NCBI GenBank assembly: GCA_965230515.1 | Contig: OZ246007.1 | Location: forward strand, 682,001-746,000 | From: JAJFKB01 sp965230515 | Lineage (GTDB): Bacteria; Pseudomonadota; Gammaproteobacteria; Pseudomonadales; IMCC2047 | Length of the DNA stretch: 64,000 nucleotides | Direction of reading: 5' to 3' | Part shown: in pieces, positions 18,810 through 27,276 of the stretch | How the letters are laid out: every line of letters begins with the position of its first letter | Position numbering within the stretch: the first letter of the stretch is position 1 | Position numbers and translations under genes: made by a program | The notes under the pieces: generated by a model | Databases searched by the model: none | Seen by the model: the letters and a program-made list of their open reading frames with translations, nothing else | What the model was told of the DNA's origin: nothing

Positions 18810-20024
18810 TTAGCCATATTCAAGCAATTGCCCCTTCGCATAAACCATCTGAACCTGGCGCAATGCCACGGGATCCGTGAAGGGCGAGTTTTGCAACATG
18901 ATCAACTCGGCTTTGTTCTGCTCAGCGATACTATTGGAGGGACAGCCCCAAAGCTGTCTTGGTCTACTGGTGGCGGAAACCAGCACCTCCTGCATAGGTA
19001 GCCCCGCCTCGAGGAAAAAAAACAGCTCATCAATCAGCGCTGAACCGTGACCCGTACCGTAGCTACCCGCATCAGAACCCGCTACCAACGGCACACCCTT
19101 TTGAAAGGCCTTTTTTATATGATACAAGTGTTGATCCAATATATAACGCAAATTAGCAATGGTATTCGGCGCCCAACCTGCCAACTCCGGTCGAGCCCAC
19201 TGAAAATGCACAGGCGAAATAGTGGGCACCCAGGCAATCTGCTTTTGCGCCATTAAATCCAATACTGCTTCACTCATAAAGAAGCCATGCTCAATGGAGT
19301 CGACCCCGGCCGCCACGGCCATCTCCAACCCCTCAAGACCGCTGCAATGCGCAAAGGTTTTCAAACCCCGCTTTGCTGCTGTTTCCACGATCAACATCAG
19401 GCTTTCCATATCAAATTGTGGCGCTGTGGTTACCGCTCCCGCTTCGAAATCAATAATTCCGGTCAGTAGTATTTTCAGGTCATCTGAATCTATAGCAACA
19501 TCATTGATCGCAGCAATAATGTCTTCTCTTCCCGACACCTCACGGGCCATAAAGGCGCCATACTGCTTTGGTGAACGAATAGCCATTCCCGGTGATCTGA
19601 TCGTTGCAGCGCCGCAGTTGGAAAGCTCATTCCGAATCGCATGATTGACACCATACTTGTCCCCCGCATCCCTGATCAGGGTAATACCGGATTCCAGGTT
19701 CGCTTTCACATTCTTATCAGCAGTCTCAAGCATTGTTGCAAAAGGCGCTTTTAAATACGCACTGCGAGCACTAAAATCCAGCTCCGTCCCATCCAAAAAC
19801 AGGTGACAGTGCGCCTCCACTAAACCCGGCATGACAAATTCGGCATCAATTATCCTGGCATCTTCAAATCCCTCGGCAAGCCCCCCTGTCCTGCTGGAAC
19901 CCCGGCAAATTTGTACAACCAACCCATCTCTAATGAGCAGCCGATAGGGCCCTTGACAGTGATGGTGCTCACCGTCAAAGTAGCTATTGGCATTAATGAT
20001 CAGTTGTTTCATGCGCTTGGGCAC
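18810..20024 (-). CDS. metal-dependent amidohydrolase, imidazolonepropionase-like
   Basis: A 404-residue cytoplasmic hydrolase of the amidohydrolase superfamily. The N-terminal beta-sandwich is followed by the metal motif EAHCHLF, later metal histidines in THE FAHCSG segment (FAHCSG) and SIEHGFF, and the catalytic Asp in AGSDAGSYG. It would hydrolyse a cyclic or linear amide-type C-N bond. The upstream methyltransferase stop overlaps its GTG start (TAGTG at 20024); an ATG at 20012 is the alternative start. It sits between two C1 genes, which suggests a job in the same pathway, for instance releasing or processing the methylated substrate or a folate derivative. No specific substrate can be named. 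Confidence 0.82.
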   Translation of the reverse strand: MPKRMKQLIINANSYFDGEHHHCQGPYRLLIRDGLVVQICRGSSRTGGLAEGFEDARIIDAEFVMPGLVEAHCHLFLDGTELDFSARSAYLKAPFATMLETADKNVKANLESGITLIRDAGDKYGVNHAIRNELSNCGAATIRSPGMAIRSPKQYGAFMAREVSGREDIIAAINDVAIDSDDLKILLTGIIDFEAGAVTTAPQFDMESLMLIVETAAKRGLKTFAHCSGLEGLEMAVAAGVDSIEHGFFMSEAVLDLMAQKQIAWVPTISPVHFQWARPELAGWAPNTIANLRYILDQHLYHIKKAFQKGVPLVAGSDAGSYGTGHGSALIDELFFFLEAGLPMQEVLVSATSRPRQLWGCPSNSIAEQNKAELIMLQNSPFTDPVALRQVQMVYAKGQLLEYG

Positions 20025-20899
20025 TACAGGTAGAGTTTTCTCAAATGACGAATGGCATCCATGCCCTGTAACTCAATGATTTCTTTGAACATATTAAGCA
20101 CAAAATCATCGTCAGGAAGCGACTCATAAGAATGCCAGGGCGTCGCAAGAATCGTATCAAAACCATAAGGACGGGCCAGGGTCATAAAAGCTCGCTCGAT
20201 GCGTGTTTTAAGTGGCTCTCCATCGGTTGCGAGCGCCGGTAACATCATGCCGATATTACTGATGCCGCCCATCATGTGAATGCCCTGCAACTCCGGGTCC
20301 TCACCGATCAACCTGATCGCGTCGAGAGCCATTTTAATCAACCCTGCACGATCGGTTGCTAGTGTAGTAATAGAAACATCCAGGATAATATCGTCCAGAG
20401 TGAGGCCATACTCATGTATAAGACGTCGGGACATGCGTTTTGCAACTTGTAAAACCTGTTGCGGTTCTTTGTTTGCCGCCCCCTCGCCATTTTCCATTCT
20501 CTCCGAGGCCATCACAACAATGCGACTTGGTCTTATTCGCAGCGCTTCCGCCATCTCCCAGCGGGGTTCAGCGACTGAATTGATAATGGGTTTGTTACCG
20601 CCAGCCTTGCTGGAATCATAGGTATCCAGACACACCTTTTGAACTTCAAAACCGGGAAAATCAAAAGACAGAGGAATATTCACAGCCTCTTGAATCGCAA
20701 CGATGACATCGCGCATGAATGCCGGGTCATCAAGTGCTCTGGAGCCAATATTAATATTCAGATAGCTGGCGCCTGCTTCTCTCTGCTTTGTTGCAAGCGC
20801 CTGTATACCACGGAGATCCGAATCATCAAACAAGGCTTTCGAGCTCTTAAATCCCGGATTAATTCGCTCGCCAATCACCACTAAATCACAGATAGCCAT
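20024..20899 (-). CDS. methyltetrahydrofolate:corrinoid methyltransferase (DHPS-like MeTr)
   Basis: A 291-residue TIM barrel of the pterin-binding (dihydropteroate synthase-like) family, close to AcsE/MtvA-type enzymes. It would move a methyl group between the corrinoid protein and tetrahydrofolate. Visible pterin-site segments are GERINPG (9-15), YLNINIGS, FDFPGFEV and NSVAEPRW. Its size (about 260-290) fits MeTr rather than folP. It is the first gene of a minus-strand unit with the amidohydrolase and methylene-THF reductase. The 128-bp divergent space to the AraC regulator carries one copy of the shared 38-bp element. In this locus the likely direction is methyl-corrinoid to methyl-THF. Confidence 0.88.
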   Translation of the reverse strand: MAICDLVVIGERINPGFKSSKALFDDSDLRGIQALATKQREAGASYLNINIGSRALDDPAFMRDVIVAIQEAVNIPLSFDFPGFEVQKVCLDTYDSSKAGGNKPIINSVAEPRWEMAEALRIRPSRIVVMASERMENGEGAANKEPQQVLQVAKRMSRRLIHEYGLTLDDIILDVSITTLATDRAGLIKMALDAIRLIGEDPELQGIHMMGGISNIGMMLPALATDGEPLKTRIERAFMTLARPYGFDTILATPWHSYESLPDDDFVLNMFKEIIELQGMDAIRHLRKLYL

Positions 20900-20984
20900 T
20901 AGAAATTATCCTTCTTGACTGCCCACCAAATTCACTTCAGGTAAACTAACAATCTTGTTTTCAGATTAACTTTCGCGATGCTTG

Positions 20985-21022
20985 AAATCTTGGCTAAATG
21001 AGTGGAGAATAGTTTGCAATTT
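20985..21022. promoter_or_regulatory. 38-bp cis-element, copy B (probable AraC-family binding site)
   Basis: This shares 27 of 38 positions, with no gaps, with the element at 28675-28712. The conserved blocks are AAATCTTGGC, AGTG and TTTGCA at identical spacing. It lies 86 bp upstream of the MeTr start and ends 5 bp before the AraC start codon. A protein bound here could activate the MeTr unit and repress araC. Confidence 0.65.
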
Positions 21023-21027
21023 CGGAA

Positions 21028-21930
21028 ATGACGAGCGCAATACCAATCTCAAATCTTGATTTCAAACCTTTTGATGCCCCCCTGAAATGCAACGGCATTG
21101 TCCTTGTCGAAGCATCGCTCTCGAGCAATACAGAAACAGAATATACCCAGTGGCGTCATGACCGGATTTGTCTCGTCAAACGTGGACAGCTGATTCTCGA
21201 TTCTATGGATAGCAAAGCAACGATATCAAATTCAGAAATTCTGCTGCTACCGGCGGGTGTCAGACATCGATGGATTTGCCAAGACCAAAACTCGGCAGCG
21301 CTGCTCATGATCTGTTATAACAAACCGTATTTCGACAGCCCCAACACACTTAAAGAACTGCTGGGTTCGTTCGCGGAAGTCTTCCCTGTGTTGACCGGTT
21401 TTTCACCGGAAAGTACGATTCGTGCACCCACAATCAGATACCTGTTTAAAGAACTCATCAAAGAAAAACGTGCCAAAGCGAAAGATCAAAACAGCCTTAC
21501 ATTCAGTCTTTTTATTTCACTTGTCACACAACTGATCCGGGCATATCGAGAAGTTGAAGATCAGCTTAATCTGGAGCCATGGGAGCAATCTTTCGATAAT
21601 AGCCTCAAATATCTGGAGGAGAATATTCAGGAAATATCTGGCGTCGCCGAACTGGCTGATTTTGCCGGGCTGTCCTACCGACGCTACACCGATCTGTTTA
21701 AAAAAAGAATGCAAACAACCGCCAACGAGTATATTCGAAACAAACGGATAGAGCTGGCCAAACAGCTGTTGGTGGAAACCGGGAATATTCTGCATGCCAG
21801 CCTGGATGCCGGCTTTGGCGATCTGGCACATTTTTATCGAGTGTTTAAACAGATGACCGGAATGACACCTAAACAATTTATTATTCAACACCAGGCTGGC
21901 ATCAATAAACTGCCAAACGGCGATAGGTAG
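21028..21930 (+). CDS. AraC-family transcriptional regulator of the methyl-transfer locus
   Basis: A 300-residue protein with an N-terminal cupin-like sensing domain (about 20-110; LVKRGQLILDS, LLLPAGVRHRWIC) and a C-terminal double helix-turn-helix (about 195-290; GVAELADFAGLSYRRY and the signature ending in GDLAHFYRVFKQMTGMTPKQF). It is the only gene on the + strand within the locus, divergent from MeTr and convergent with the RACo-like gene (stops 5 bp apart). It is the natural candidate to bind the two 38-bp elements and respond to the methylated substrate. The inducer is unknown. Confidence 0.9.
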   Translation: MTSAIPISNLDFKPFDAPLKCNGIVLVEASLSSNTETEYTQWRHDRICLVKRGQLILDSMDSKATISNSEILLLPAGVRHRWICQDQNSAALLMICYNKPYFDSPNTLKELLGSFAEVFPVLTGFSPESTIRAPTIRYLFKELIKEKRAKAKDQNSLTFSLFISLVTQLIRAYREVEDQLNLEPWEQSFDNSLKYLEENIQEISGVAELADFAGLSYRRYTDLFKKRMQTTANEYIRNKRIELAKQLLVETGNILHASLDAGFGDLAHFYRVFKQMTGMTPKQFIIQHQAGINKLPNGDR

Positions 21931-21934
21931 AGTG

Positions 21935-23767
21935 CTAGTTTTTTTCCTCTAATGGAGGGAAATTCAGCTGTGACATAAATGACTTCATAAAACTTTTGGA
22001 GCCCGCCTGCTCAAAATAGACACTGTCAGCAGCCAGTTTTTTGCCCGTCTCTCGCAGAGGTTCCGAAAGCAGGGCCAGCTTAACACCAATACCTGCTGCA
22101 TTACCCACCTGCTCAATCGATGAAATTGGTATATTCGGCAACATTCCAATGGTAATTGCGCTTTCAGGACGAATATACATGCCAAATGCACCGGCAATAA
22201 TAATACCATCCAGCATCTGCGCATCTAACCCGGCGCGCTCCAACAACAGTTCAATACCTGCCCTAATCGCACCTTTTGCCAACTGAAGGTTACGTACATC
22301 TGCTTGCGTAAATACCAGCTCAGGGTCCGTTTTGCTCAGACGCAACTCGGCCACACCATCGCGTTCCGCTGCAAAAGGTGATGTTTTGTTAATCTGCCCA
22401 CGAAAATTGATTGCCTCTGCTTTGTAAAATTCTGCGGCAATATCCAACACCGCTGAACCGCAGATTCCTATCGGATCAGCGTCCGCAATGGTTTGTAGCT
22501 GAACAGACTCACCACTCACACGCACAGCCTCAATGGCACCCGCGGCAGCGCGCATGCCACAACAAATATTGCCACCCTCCAATGCCGGGCCTGAAGGGCT
22601 CGATAGACAATAAACCTGTCCACCATGAATCAGGGAAATTTCAGTATTAGTACCAATATCCAGCGCGATTAAGGTACGTTGTTCCCGGTCCGCTCGAATA
22701 CCCAATAGCATGGCGCTATGATCACCACCGACAAATCCGGCAATATTGTCCATCACATGCACTACTGCCGCTGAAGCTACGTCCAAACCCAGTTGCCGGG
22801 CCGTAACGTCTTCTGTTGTCCTGGCAACCGCTACAAATGGAGCAACACCCAGTTGGTCTACTGGCAAACCCAACAGGAAATGATGCATCACCGTATTACC
22901 TGCAATCACCAAATCCACAATAGCTGCTGTATTCAGGGAATGCTCCGCACACAGTTTATGAGCAGCATGATTGATCGCCTCAACTAAAGCCCGTTGCATG
23001 GCCAACAGCACCTCTGGTTTACCCTTGGCATGGGAAATACGCGCAATGAGATCCGCTCCGTATTTACCCTGAGGATTTTCAATTCCACATGAACCCAGGG
23101 TACTCCCCGTATGCAGATCCACCAACAATAATGCGATATTTGTCGTACCCAGGTCGATTGCCAGGCCTAATGTGTGGGTTTTTACCGGGAGCAGCGCAAT
23201 GATTTTTTTCTTTCGAACAACCGCCTGAAATTGCCAATTCTGTTGTCTCACAAAACTGGGCAATACCTGTAACACAGCTAAATCGACGGCCTCGCAGATT
23301 CCATCTTCAACACTATTGGCAGCTTCGACGAGTTGTTGGGCGTCACTTAGGTGATTCTTTAATGAAGGCTCATCCAGTCGCAGATCCACACTCTTGGCCA
23401 GCGGCTCCGGATGAACCCAGATATCTTCACCGCCGACAAACAATCGACTTGCCTTGGATCGAGTTCGTTTCGGTACGTTGATCCGCGCATTGTATCGGGC
23501 AGCTGTTTGACAGGCTCGCCGCCAGCCTTTAGCCAACTTGGTCGCTGAAAAGAAATGTCTATCCTGAGCAGAAGGAGGTGGCACCTCGCCTTCAACATAA
23601 CGAATGATGCAGGACTTGCAGATACCGCGACCGCCACAGCAGCTGTTTATTTTTACACCTGCACGATGCGCCGCACTCAACAGCGACTCCTGGGGCTGCG
23701 GATGAACAGTAATTTCTTCCGGCTCAAATATCAGGTTTACCTCCCCAATATCTTTGACCTTAGACAT
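21935..23767 (-). CDS. RACo-like reductive activator of corrinoid protein (2Fe-2S + ASKHA ATPase)
   Basis: A 610-residue protein that should reduce inactive Co(II) corrinoid to Co(I) in an ATP-dependent manner. The N-terminal ferredoxin domain has a plant-type 2Fe-2S pattern, CCGGRGICKSC with a later Cys in RRACQTA (about 40-85). Then comes a linker and the DUF4445/ASKHA ATPase with two phosphate motifs, LAIDLGTTNIALLLVD (about 200) and IALDIGTNTEISLI (about 370), plus GSAVLDIAAEF and AGAFGMYI. The start overlaps the stop of the upstream gene by 8 nt, so the two are translated together. Family members occur only with corrinoid methyltransferases, which supports the pathway call. Confidence 0.9.
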   Translation of the reverse strand: MSKVKDIGEVNLIFEPEEITVHPQPQESLLSAAHRAGVKINSCCGGRGICKSCIIRYVEGEVPPPSAQDRHFFSATKLAKGWRRACQTAARYNARINVPKRTRSKASRLFVGGEDIWVHPEPLAKSVDLRLDEPSLKNHLSDAQQLVEAANSVEDGICEAVDLAVLQVLPSFVRQQNWQFQAVVRKKKIIALLPVKTHTLGLAIDLGTTNIALLLVDLHTGSTLGSCGIENPQGKYGADLIARISHAKGKPEVLLAMQRALVEAINHAAHKLCAEHSLNTAAIVDLVIAGNTVMHHFLLGLPVDQLGVAPFVAVARTTEDVTARQLGLDVASAAVVHVMDNIAGFVGGDHSAMLLGIRADREQRTLIALDIGTNTEISLIHGGQVYCLSSPSGPALEGGNICCGMRAAAGAIEAVRVSGESVQLQTIADADPIGICGSAVLDIAAEFYKAEAINFRGQINKTSPFAAERDGVAELRLSKTDPELVFTQADVRNLQLAKGAIRAGIELLLERAGLDAQMLDGIIIAGAFGMYIRPESAITIGMLPNIPISSIEQVGNAAGIGVKLALLSEPLRETGKKLAADSVYFEQAGSKSFMKSFMSQLNFPPLEEKN

Positions 23768-24476
23768 GCGGGTTGCCAGCTATTTGCGAGGACAAGTTTC
23801 GATGTTGACAGTTTTCCCGTGACCTGCAGTTTTCACAATTCTGCGCCTGGGTCCATCTATCCATTTTCTGCCCTAATCCATAGAGAATAGTCATTGAGTG
23901 CTGCGGTAACATCATATAATTTGCCGACAGGCTGATATCTATATCTTGCGCGCCGGACAACTCTATCATTACACTTTGCGCTGAAAGATCAAATCCATCG
24001 TCGCCAGGACTAAGCGGTCCGCTAGCCTGAAGCCCAAGCCCCTGCGCTTCATTATCAGCAAACTGCTGCATGTGCGCCGATAATTTAAACAAAGCAAAGT
24101 TCGCCAACTGCTCCAGCAGAATGGCCTTATAACGCTTTTTCTCTGCAAATAGATTAGCCACCCTGGAAGCCACTGCCTCACCCAACGTACAGGCACCAAG
24201 CATCAGGTGCGATGCCCCTCGCAGACGGTGCGATGCAATTGGCGCACGCAATTGCACTTGACCTGGCAAGCACAAACATCCACTGGTTAGACTCTGCAGC
24301 ACAGTCACTGTATATGCAACTTTCGGTTTAAAAAGGTGTTGACGATTTACATCATCGAGCAACGCGCTCAGCTGATCTAAACTTTTTGTTTCCAGCAAGC
24401 CACTGCATTGCAAACCATGAAACTGTTGTACTTCAGCCATCGTGATATGCAGCGGAATATCACAAATCGAAGTCAT
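23760..24476 (-). CDS. MetH-activation-domain-like protein with C-terminal Cys cluster
   Basis: A 238-residue protein, no family recognised with certainty. The middle (about 85-125; HLMLGACTLGEAVASRV) resembles the vitamin-B12-dependent methionine synthase activation fold found as a stand-alone protein in corrinoid methyltransferase loci. The C-terminus has three cysteines as C-x2-C-x5-C (214, 217, 223), which could hold a metal or Fe-S centre. It lies between the corrinoid protein (35 bp upstream) and the RACo-like activator (8-nt overlap), so a role in corrinoid reactivation or as an electron-transfer partner is likely. There is no signal peptide or membrane segment. Confidence 0.65.
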   Translation of the reverse strand: MTSICDIPLHITMAEVQQFHGLQCSGLLETKSLDQLSALLDDVNRQHLFKPKVAYTVTVLQSLTSGCLCLPGQVQLRAPIASHRLRGASHLMLGACTLGEAVASRVANLFAEKKRYKAILLEQLANFALFKLSAHMQQFADNEAQGLGLQASGPLSPGDDGFDLSAQSVMIELSGAQDIDISLSANYMMLPQHSMTILYGLGQKMDRWTQAQNCENCRSRENCQHRNLSSQIAGNPHV

Positions 24477-24510
24477 GGTTCAGACCTTTATCCCAACACC
24501 CTGAAAAAGG

Positions 24511-25164
24511 CTACGCCGCCACACCCATCCAGTCTCGACAAAGATTGACAGCATCCATCGCATTCATACCGAAAGCATCCGCACCGGTATGTATTTTGAT
24601 CGACTCATCCACCTGGCCACCACCAATCATAATCTTTAATTCGTCACGCAAATCGGCCGCTTCGATGGCATCAACCGTTTGCTTCATCGCGTCAAAAGCC
24701 AATGTAAGGAAACCGCTCAATCCGACAACCTGCGGCTGGTGCTCCTGAATCGCCTCAACAAAATCTGACACGGGCACATCAATACCCAAATCAATCACTT
24801 TAAAGCCATTGATCTCCAGCATAAAAGTGACGATATCCTTGCCGATATCGTGCAGATCACCATTCACTGTACCGATAACCACCGTACCATGCGTATTTGC
24901 CGCCTCTCCCGTTTCACCCTTGTTGATTAAAGGTTTTGCGATATCGCTGATCTGGCTGAGCATATCACCCGCCATCATCAATTCCGGCAAAAAGTATTCC
25001 TGGGACTCAAAGCGTTTGCCAACCTGATCCATCGCTTCCCGGCAATGGGCTAATAACTGAAGCGGATCGTACCCTGCATCCAGCATCTGTTGCGTCAGAC
25101 CCAACGCTTCCTCTTCTCGCATCTCCACTATGTGGTCAATTAGTTGGCTTTTTTGATCGCTCAT
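24511..25164 (-). CDS. corrinoid (B12-binding) methyl-shuttle protein, MtbC/MttC-like
   Basis: A 217-residue two-domain corrinoid protein. Residues 1-88 form the helical cap (B12-binding-2 domain; FFLPELMMAGDML-like segment YFLPELMMAGDML near 58). Residues 90-217 form the Rossmann domain with the lower-ligand motif DLHDIGKDIV (His105), GLSGFLTL near 155 and GGGQVD near 180. It would carry the methyl group between the substrate methyltransferase and MeTr. It follows the transporter by 32 bp and precedes the reactivation genes, in one apparent operon. All cobalamin-binding motifs are intact. Confidence 0.93.
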   Translation of the reverse strand: MSDQKSQLIDHIVEMREEEALGLTQQMLDAGYDPLQLLAHCREAMDQVGKRFESQEYFLPELMMAGDMLSQISDIAKPLINKGETGEAANTHGTVVIGTVNGDLHDIGKDIVTFMLEINGFKVIDLGIDVPVSDFVEAIQEHQPQVVGLSGFLTLAFDAMKQTVDAIEAADLRDELKIMIGGGQVDESIKIHTGADAFGMNAMDAVNLCRDWMGVAA

Positions 25165-25196
25165 TGCTTTCTCCCCTCTAATTTATAATGCCTGCA

Positions 25197-26864
25197 TCAA
25201 TGCGCCGATGCATCGGCGATACCTAAACCGGTCTCAGATTTCACGAACTGCAACTCCATTCCCGCTCTGTCGATTTCCGCCTGCCTGCTACGATCAGTAA
25301 TGGATACCAGCCATAACACAATGAATGCCACTGGTGCTGATACCATTGTGGGGTAGGTATAGGGGTATATCGGCTCATCAAAGCCAAGCACGGCCACCCA
25401 TATTTGCGGCCCCACAACAATCAACCCGACGGACAACACTAAGCCGGCAATACCACCAACAATCGCACCCCGTGTAGTCAAACCTTTCCAGTAGATACTC
25501 ATTAACAAAATTGGTGCATTTACACTACCGGCAATAGCAAGCGACATAGTGGCCACAAACACCACATTTTGATGCTCAAAGGCAATTCCCAGAGCAATAC
25601 TTAACAGTCCGAGAACAAGCACTGAAATACGCGACACCCAAACCTCTTGCGCTTCAGAAACCTCTTTTTTTGCAAAACCATTGGTATACAGATCATGGGC
25701 AATAGTCGCCGCACCAGACATGGTGAGACCCGACACCACAGCCAATATAGTGGCAAAGGTGACTGCTGAAATAAAACCCAGCAACATATTCCCGCCGATA
25801 AAATGTGACAGGTGCAGCACCACCATATTGCCACCGCCAATCAAGCTCTGTCCGTTATGGTAGTCGGGGTTATCCATGATTATGGGTACGGCGCCGAATC
25901 CGATCACCATGATCAACACATAGAAGTACCCCATAATTGCAATGGAGTAAAAAGCCGACATACGAGCAGCTTTCGCGTTATTAACAGTGAACAGACGCAT
26001 TAGAATATGAGGCAGGCCCATAAAACCAAATAAGGAAGTGATCGCCAATGACATGATCGCTCCCGGACTATTGAAAAGATTGCCTGGAGCTAAAAGGGAT
26101 TGACCCAGCTTATGGCTCTGCGTTGCTTCTTTAAGCAAATTATTAAGGCTAAAACCAAAATGTTTCATTACTAAAAAAGCGATCAGCGTTCCACCGAATA
26201 TCAATAGAATAGCTTTGATAAATTGAACCCAGGTAGTCGCCAGCATTCCACCGAAACTGACATAAAGTATCATCAGCAAACTCACACAAATCACCGCATA
26301 GATATAATCCACACCAAACAGTAACTGGATCAGTTTACCTGCACCAACCAGTTGCGCAATCAAATAGAAAATAACCACGACCAATGAACTGACTGCTGCC
26401 AATATGGTCACGGGGCGGCGCTTCAAACGGTAGGAAACCACATCGATAAAGGTATAACGCCCGAGATTCCGCAAAGGTTCAGCGATCAGAAAGAGAATAA
26501 TAGGCCAACCCATCATCACTCCGGCGGCAAACAAAAGGCCGTCGAAACCGCCAAAATACACAGCACTGGTGATACCCAGGAATGTCGCCGCTGACAAAAA
26601 GTCCCCTGATATCGCAATACCGTTCTGCCAGGCAGGGATGGCCCCACCCGCCGCATAGAAATCAGCCCGCGATTGAGACCGTTGCGCTGCCCACCAGGTG
26701 ATGCCCAATGTAGACAAGGCGAATATCACAAACATAAAAATAGCGGTAATGTTAAGCGGTTGTTTTTCAATGGCCCCCTCTATTGCGCCCGATGCACATA
26801 GCCAGCCACTAAACCCGGTTAAAAAAACCAACAAACCCAACTTTTGGCGGTTTCGACTATTCAT
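25197..26864 (-). CDS. sodium:solute symporter, ActP/MctC-type
   Basis: A 555-residue inner-membrane transporter of the SSS family with about 13 hydrophobic helices. The typical start of the core reads FYAAGGAIPAWQNGIAISGDFLSAATFLG (helix 2 region, about 70-100). The ActP/MctC branch takes up small carboxylates such as acetate or pyruvate, and its partner DUF485 protein is encoded just upstream with an 8-nt overlap. In this locus it should import the methylated substrate or a co-product, hinting that the substrate carries a carboxylate. That last step is inference. Confidence 0.9.
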   Translation of the reverse strand: MNSRNRQKLGLLVFLTGFSGWLCASGAIEGAIEKQPLNITAIFMFVIFALSTLGITWWAAQRSQSRADFYAAGGAIPAWQNGIAISGDFLSAATFLGITSAVYFGGFDGLLFAAGVMMGWPIILFLIAEPLRNLGRYTFIDVVSYRLKRRPVTILAAVSSLVVVIFYLIAQLVGAGKLIQLLFGVDYIYAVICVSLLMILYVSFGGMLATTWVQFIKAILLIFGGTLIAFLVMKHFGFSLNNLLKEATQSHKLGQSLLAPGNLFNSPGAIMSLAITSLFGFMGLPHILMRLFTVNNAKAARMSAFYSIAIMGYFYVLIMVIGFGAVPIIMDNPDYHNGQSLIGGGNMVVLHLSHFIGGNMLLGFISAVTFATILAVVSGLTMSGAATIAHDLYTNGFAKKEVSEAQEVWVSRISVLVLGLLSIALGIAFEHQNVVFVATMSLAIAGSVNAPILLMSIYWKGLTTRGAIVGGIAGLVLSVGLIVVGPQIWVAVLGFDEPIYPYTYPTMVSAPVAFIVLWLVSITDRSRQAEIDRAGMELQFVKSETGLGIADASAH

Positions 26865-27195
26865 CTAATCCACCCTTATGTTCTATCTCAAGGGAGGCTA
26901 ACAGTTCATTTCTCATCGGGTCATAGCAGTGCTTACTCCACCAGCTGTAATAGGCTGATGCTGCAATACCAACCAGAATTATCAGCAGATAATAAACAAT
27001 GCCATAGGTGATATAAGCCTCAGAATACAGCGGTCTGGAAAACTGGTCTGGCATAAGACTCATACCCAAAATGTATAGAACATTAATTACCAGCACCGCC
27101 AGGCTAAGCCCCCAAACCATGCGATGACGTCGCTTTACTATCTCCGTAAAAACCGGATTTGATGCAATTGATGTTAAATGTTGTTTATCGGGCAT
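26857..27195 (-). CDS. DUF485 membrane protein (YjcH-like symporter partner)
   Basis: A 112-residue protein with two hydrophobic segments (about 27-48 and 63-85). VKRRHRMVWGLSL precedes the first helix, as in DUF485/YjcH proteins that accompany ActP-type symporters. It overlaps the symporter gene by 8 nt. It probably assists assembly or activity of the transporter. Confidence 0.85.
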   Translation of the reverse strand: MPDKQHLTSIASNPVFTEIVKRRHRMVWGLSLAVLVINVLYILGMSLMPDQFSRPLYSEAYITYGIVYYLLIILVGIAASAYYSWWSKHCYDPMRNELLASLEIEHKGGLDE

Positions 27196-27241
27196 TCCCT
27201 CCCCCTTAATTAATTGTTATATTTTTTCTATGTTTCTGCGA

Positions 27242-27263
27242 CCTGTCTGAGCCACCAGACAGG
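27242..27263 (-). repeat. intergenic hairpin between methyltransferase and DUF485 genes
   Basis: A perfect 8-bp inverted repeat CCTGTCTG / CAGACAGG with a 6-nt loop lies 14 bp after the stop of the methyltransferase gene. On the minus strand no T-run follows directly, so it may stabilise or process the upstream mRNA, or attenuate it, rather than fully terminate. Confidence 0.5.
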
Positions 27264-27276
27264 CATGTACCTTATA

